From Desulfobacula sp. (GTDB lineage: Bacteria; Desulfobacterota; Desulfobacteria; Desulfobacterales; Desulfobacteraceae): 6,391 nt of DNA. The stretch is taken from assembly GCF_021107415.1 (NCBI RefSeq), contig NZ_JAIOSW010000277.1:1-6391 (forward strand). Direction: 5' to 3'. Each line of letters opens with the position of its first letter. Position 1 is the first letter of the stretch. The notes beneath the pieces are model-generated. The model ran no database searches. It had not been told where the DNA came from and saw nothing but the letters and a program-made list of their open reading frames with translations. The position numbers and the translations under genes are program-made. Below are positions 5,582-6,391 of the stretch, piece after piece.

Positions 5582-6391
5582 TTATATACCCAGTCGTACC
5601 CGAATATCTTTTTTTAATGTTTCCTTATTTACCTTTCCGGAATCTCCAACAGCTGGGAATTCATCTACAATTTCAAGATGTTCAGGAAGCTTGAACATAG
5701 CAATATCTTTAGATTTCAAATAATCTACCATGGTTTTGAAATCAAATTCTTTGCCGCTTTTTACAATGACATAGGCAGCACATTTTTCTCCCATTTCTCT
5801 GTCCGGATATCCCACGATGGCCACTGATGCCACAGAAGGATGATCATTTAAGAGCCCTTCTACTTCAGCCGGATAGATATTCTGGCCGCCGCGGATAATC
5901 ATGTCCTTGGCCCGACCTAGTATCCATAGGCATCCCTGATCAAATTTGACAATGTCTTCTGTTGTGGTCCAGCCGTCTTTATCAAATACTGTGGAGGTGA
6001 GTTCTTCATCACGGTAATATCCTGCGGGTGCGTGGGGCCCTCTGAAATAGAGGATACCGGGTTCACCGTCGGGAACAGTTTTTTCCTTATTCTCTTTGTC
6101 TGCCAGCCGAACTTTATTGCCTGGCAGCATTCTGCCAACAGTTCGTCTTCTCAGATCCTTGGTATCTTCAACCCGGCAACCGGATACAGATCCCATGTCC
6201 TGGGTACCCAGATCACTTGTGATGGAAGCCCCAAAAGCCTCTTCAGCCTCTTCTGCCACCTGGGGGGCCAAATACCCGCCGGCCGATCGAATAAATCTTA
6301 AAGAGCTTAAATCATACTTTGACACATCTGCCTCAAGCATTCTGATCAGATGGGTCGGTACCACACCAATGGCAGTTGCTTTCTCTTTTTC
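5582..6391 (-). CDS. AMP-forming acyl-CoA synthetase / ligase, C-terminal part (runs off the right edge)
   Basis: 269 residues are visible; the frame is open to the window edge, so the start lies outside. The GTG at 6364 is internal, since EKEKATAIG precedes it in frame. This superfamily activates a carboxylic acid with ATP to an acyl-adenylate and usually transfers it to CoA. Motifs in order (numbered from the edge): SDLGTQDMGS (59-68) in the position of the YGxTE motif; GILYFRGPHAPAGYY (112-126); GWTTTEDI (140-147); LGRAKDMIIRGGQNIYPAEVE (158-178), the hinge and C-domain signature; and DSGKVNKETL (250-259), the A10 motif with the catalytic lysine. It best resembles the aryl/acyl-CoA ligase and dihydroxybenzoate-AMP ligase side of the family, but the substrate pocket is mostly outside the window. 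TED replaces the commoner TGD. A hairpin follows two bases after the stop, so it may end an upstream transcript. Confidence 0.93.
   Translation of the reverse strand, partial: EKEKATAIGVVPTHLIRMLEADVSKYDLSSLRFIRSAGGYLAPQVAEEAEEAFGASITSDLGTQDMGSVSGCRVEDTKDLRRRTVGRMLPGNKVRLADKENKEKTVPDGEPGILYFRGPHAPAGYYRDEELTSTVFDKDGWTTTEDIVKFDQGCLWILGRAKDMIIRGGQNIYPAEVEGLLNDHPSVASVAIVGYPDREMGEKCAAYVIVKSGKEFDFKTMVDYLKSKDIAMFKLPEHLEIVDEFPAVGDSGKVNKETLKKDIRVRLGI

Overview
The window is a tightly packed, single-strand gene cluster. All eight genes lie on the minus strand, so transcription runs from high to low coordinates. Six genes are complete and two are cut by the window edges. No gap exceeds 72 bases, and I see no tRNA, rRNA, CRISPR array or insertion sequence. 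By eye the base composition is moderate (roughly mid-40s % GC) and even across the window. A tungsten-type aldehyde:ferredoxin oxidoreductase with its own ferredoxin, an acyl/aryl-CoA ligase-type enzyme and a flavin prenyltransferase (UbiX) suggest a strict anaerobe. A sulfate-reducing or similar former deltaproteobacterium with aromatic or organic-acid metabolism would fit, but this assignment is inference.

Layout in transcription order: (1) the C-terminal part of an AMP-forming acyl-CoA synthetase (6391-5582); (2) a perfect 19-bp inverted repeat in the 72-base gap, probably a terminator or leader hairpin; (3) a Tm-1-like/UPF0261 protein (5509-4292); (4) an HD-domain phosphohydrolase-like protein whose start overlaps the previous stop by one base (4292-3684); (5) a two-CBS protein with an ACT-like C-terminus (3656-3006); (6) UbiX flavin prenyltransferase (2958-2335); (7) an 87-residue zinc-ribbon protein (2290-2027); (8) the aldehyde ferredoxin oxidoreductase family protein (2025-85), one base after the zinc-ribbon stop; (9) the start of a 4Fe-4S ferredoxin-like protein running off the left edge (70-1).

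The spacings after the hairpin (1-base overlap, then 21 or 27, 47, 44, 1 and 14 bases, each gene with a good Shine-Dalgarno sequence) argue for one operon from the Tm-1-like gene to the ferredoxin. The chemistry that can be inferred is as follows. UbiX makes prenylated FMN for a UbiD-type (de)carboxylase that is not in this window. The oxidoreductase interconverts an aldehyde and an acid (or does related low-potential chemistry) and passes electrons to the ferredoxin. The ligase activates an acid to its CoA ester. The Tm-1-like, HD and CBS-ACT proteins look like nucleotide-linked accessory or sensing functions with unknown targets. The grouping of UbiX, tungsten oxidoreductase, Tm-1-like and HD proteins is the most interesting aspect. 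I do not recognise it as a named pathway.
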